Shown: positions 5,251 through 5,579 of the stretch, in pieces
How positions within the stretch are numbered: position 1 is the stretch's first letter
Layout: each line of letters begins with the position of its first letter
Assembly (NCBI GenBank): GCA_946409855.1
Contig: CAMJXZ010000230.1
Location: forward strand, 1 to 5,579
DNA from: an uncultured Clostridia bacterium
Lineage (GTDB): Bacteria > Bacillota > Clostridia > Christensenellales > Aristaeellaceae
Direction of reading: 5' to 3'
Length of the DNA stretch: 5,579 nt
Position numbers and translations under genes: made by a program
The notes under the pieces: generated by a model
The model's database searches: none
What the model was told of the DNA's origin: nothing
What the model saw: only the letters and a program-made list of their open reading frames with translations

Positions 5251-5284
5251 AGCTTAAGATAAATTTTTGAAGGAGGACTCTTCC

Positions 5285-5579
5285 ATGAAAAAGATCCTTG
5301 CCCTGCTCCTCTCCCTGATGATGGTCGTGTGCTTCTGCACCGCTACTTCCGCCGATGAAGACTGGAAGTTCGAGCGCGGCATCACCATCGTCTGCCCCTG
5401 GGGCCTCGGCGGCGGCGCTGACAGCACCATCCGTCCCATGGCGACCCTGATGCAGAACTACCTCGGCGTCCCCGTTGAAGTCCGCAACGAGACCGGCGGC
5501 AGCGGCGTCACCGGTGCGACCTTCGCCTACAAAGAGCCCGCTGACGGCTATACCTTCCTGCTGGGCACCCAGTCCCTGT
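5285..5579 (+). CDS. TctC/Bug-type solute-binding protein of a tripartite tricarboxylate transporter (3' end outside window)
   Basis: Ninety-eight codons are present and the frame is open to the window edge. Proteins of this family capture carboxylates or related small solutes outside the membrane and pass them to TctA/TctB-type permeases. Residues 1-23 form a Sec signal: MKKILALLL, a hydrophobic core, and a likely cut after TSA (21-23). The mature start shows the family pattern. ITIVCPWGLGGGADSTIRPM (33-52) corresponds to the usual ivvP-GGG-D-R strand and loop that binds the ligand carboxylate. LGVPVEVRNETGGSGVTGA and PADGYTFLLG then match the second and third conserved blocks. AGGAGGA at 5271-5277 supports the ATG. 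Two Cys in the signal (16, 18) do not make a standard lipobox, which is odd for a Gram-positive binding protein. It has its own promoter at 5095-5123. The ligand is not readable from this fragment. Confidence 0.9.
   Translation, partial: MKKILALLLSLMMVVCFCTATSADEDWKFERGITIVCPWGLGGGADSTIRPMATLMQNYLGVPVEVRNETGGSGVTGATFAYKEPADGYTFLLGTQSL

Larger units (their letters stand above)
4949..5284 (+). other. Structured intergenic region and long leader before the TctC-like gene
   Basis: This 336-nt gap contains no convincing gene. In order it holds a GC hairpin (4976-4992), a larger inverted repeat (5003-5075), an AT-rich dyad (5084-5106), a promoter (5095-5123), a tandem direct repeat (5131-5164), a leader hairpin (5221-5250) and a strong ribosome-binding site (AGGAGGA, 5271-5277). 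The predicted transcript start near 5130 leaves a leader of about 155 nt. I do not recognise a known riboswitch class. Confidence 0.6.

Overview
The window looks like a piece of a GC-rich Firmicutes (Clostridia-type) chromosome. The reasons are the adjacent prmA-rsmE pair, strong purine-rich Shine-Dalgarno sites before every gene, sigma-A-like promoters, and a small double-glycine-leader peptide gene. This taxonomic guess is an inference from gene order and style, not from a marker gene.

Left part (1-1831, + strand): two translation-related housekeeping methyltransferases, prmA (ribosomal protein L11) and rsmE (16S rRNA m3U1498). They are 50 nt apart and probably co-transcribed.

Middle part (1832-3471, - strand): read from right to left, a promoter (TTGACG-17-TATAAT) drives a LysR-type regulator. 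It is followed by tatA (a twin-arginine translocase subunit), then by an unlisted 48-residue peptide with a consensus double-glycine leader and a very acidic core, then by an intrinsic terminator that faces rsmE. The three genes may form one transcript, although a 187-nt gap precedes the peptide gene.

Right part (3472-5579, + strand): a 416-nt divergent regulatory region carries three copies of TTGGCTATC. One lies in a perfect 7-bp dyad with LysR T-N11-A geometry. The region leads into a gene for a metallo-beta-lactamase-fold hydrolase with a clear Tat signal (SRRDFLK). A 336-nt structured gap follows, with its own consensus-like promoter and a long leader. The window then ends inside a TctC/Bug-type solute-binding protein of a tripartite tricarboxylate transporter.

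Working picture (inference): the LysR regulator controls an exported hydrolase, whose folded, metal-loaded form is exported by a Tat system that includes the neighbouring TatA. The downstream binding protein may capture the carboxylate that the hydrolase releases. The most unusual items are the double-glycine acidic peptide, the regulator-TatA-Tat-substrate linkage, and the repeated and structured leader before the tctC-like gene.
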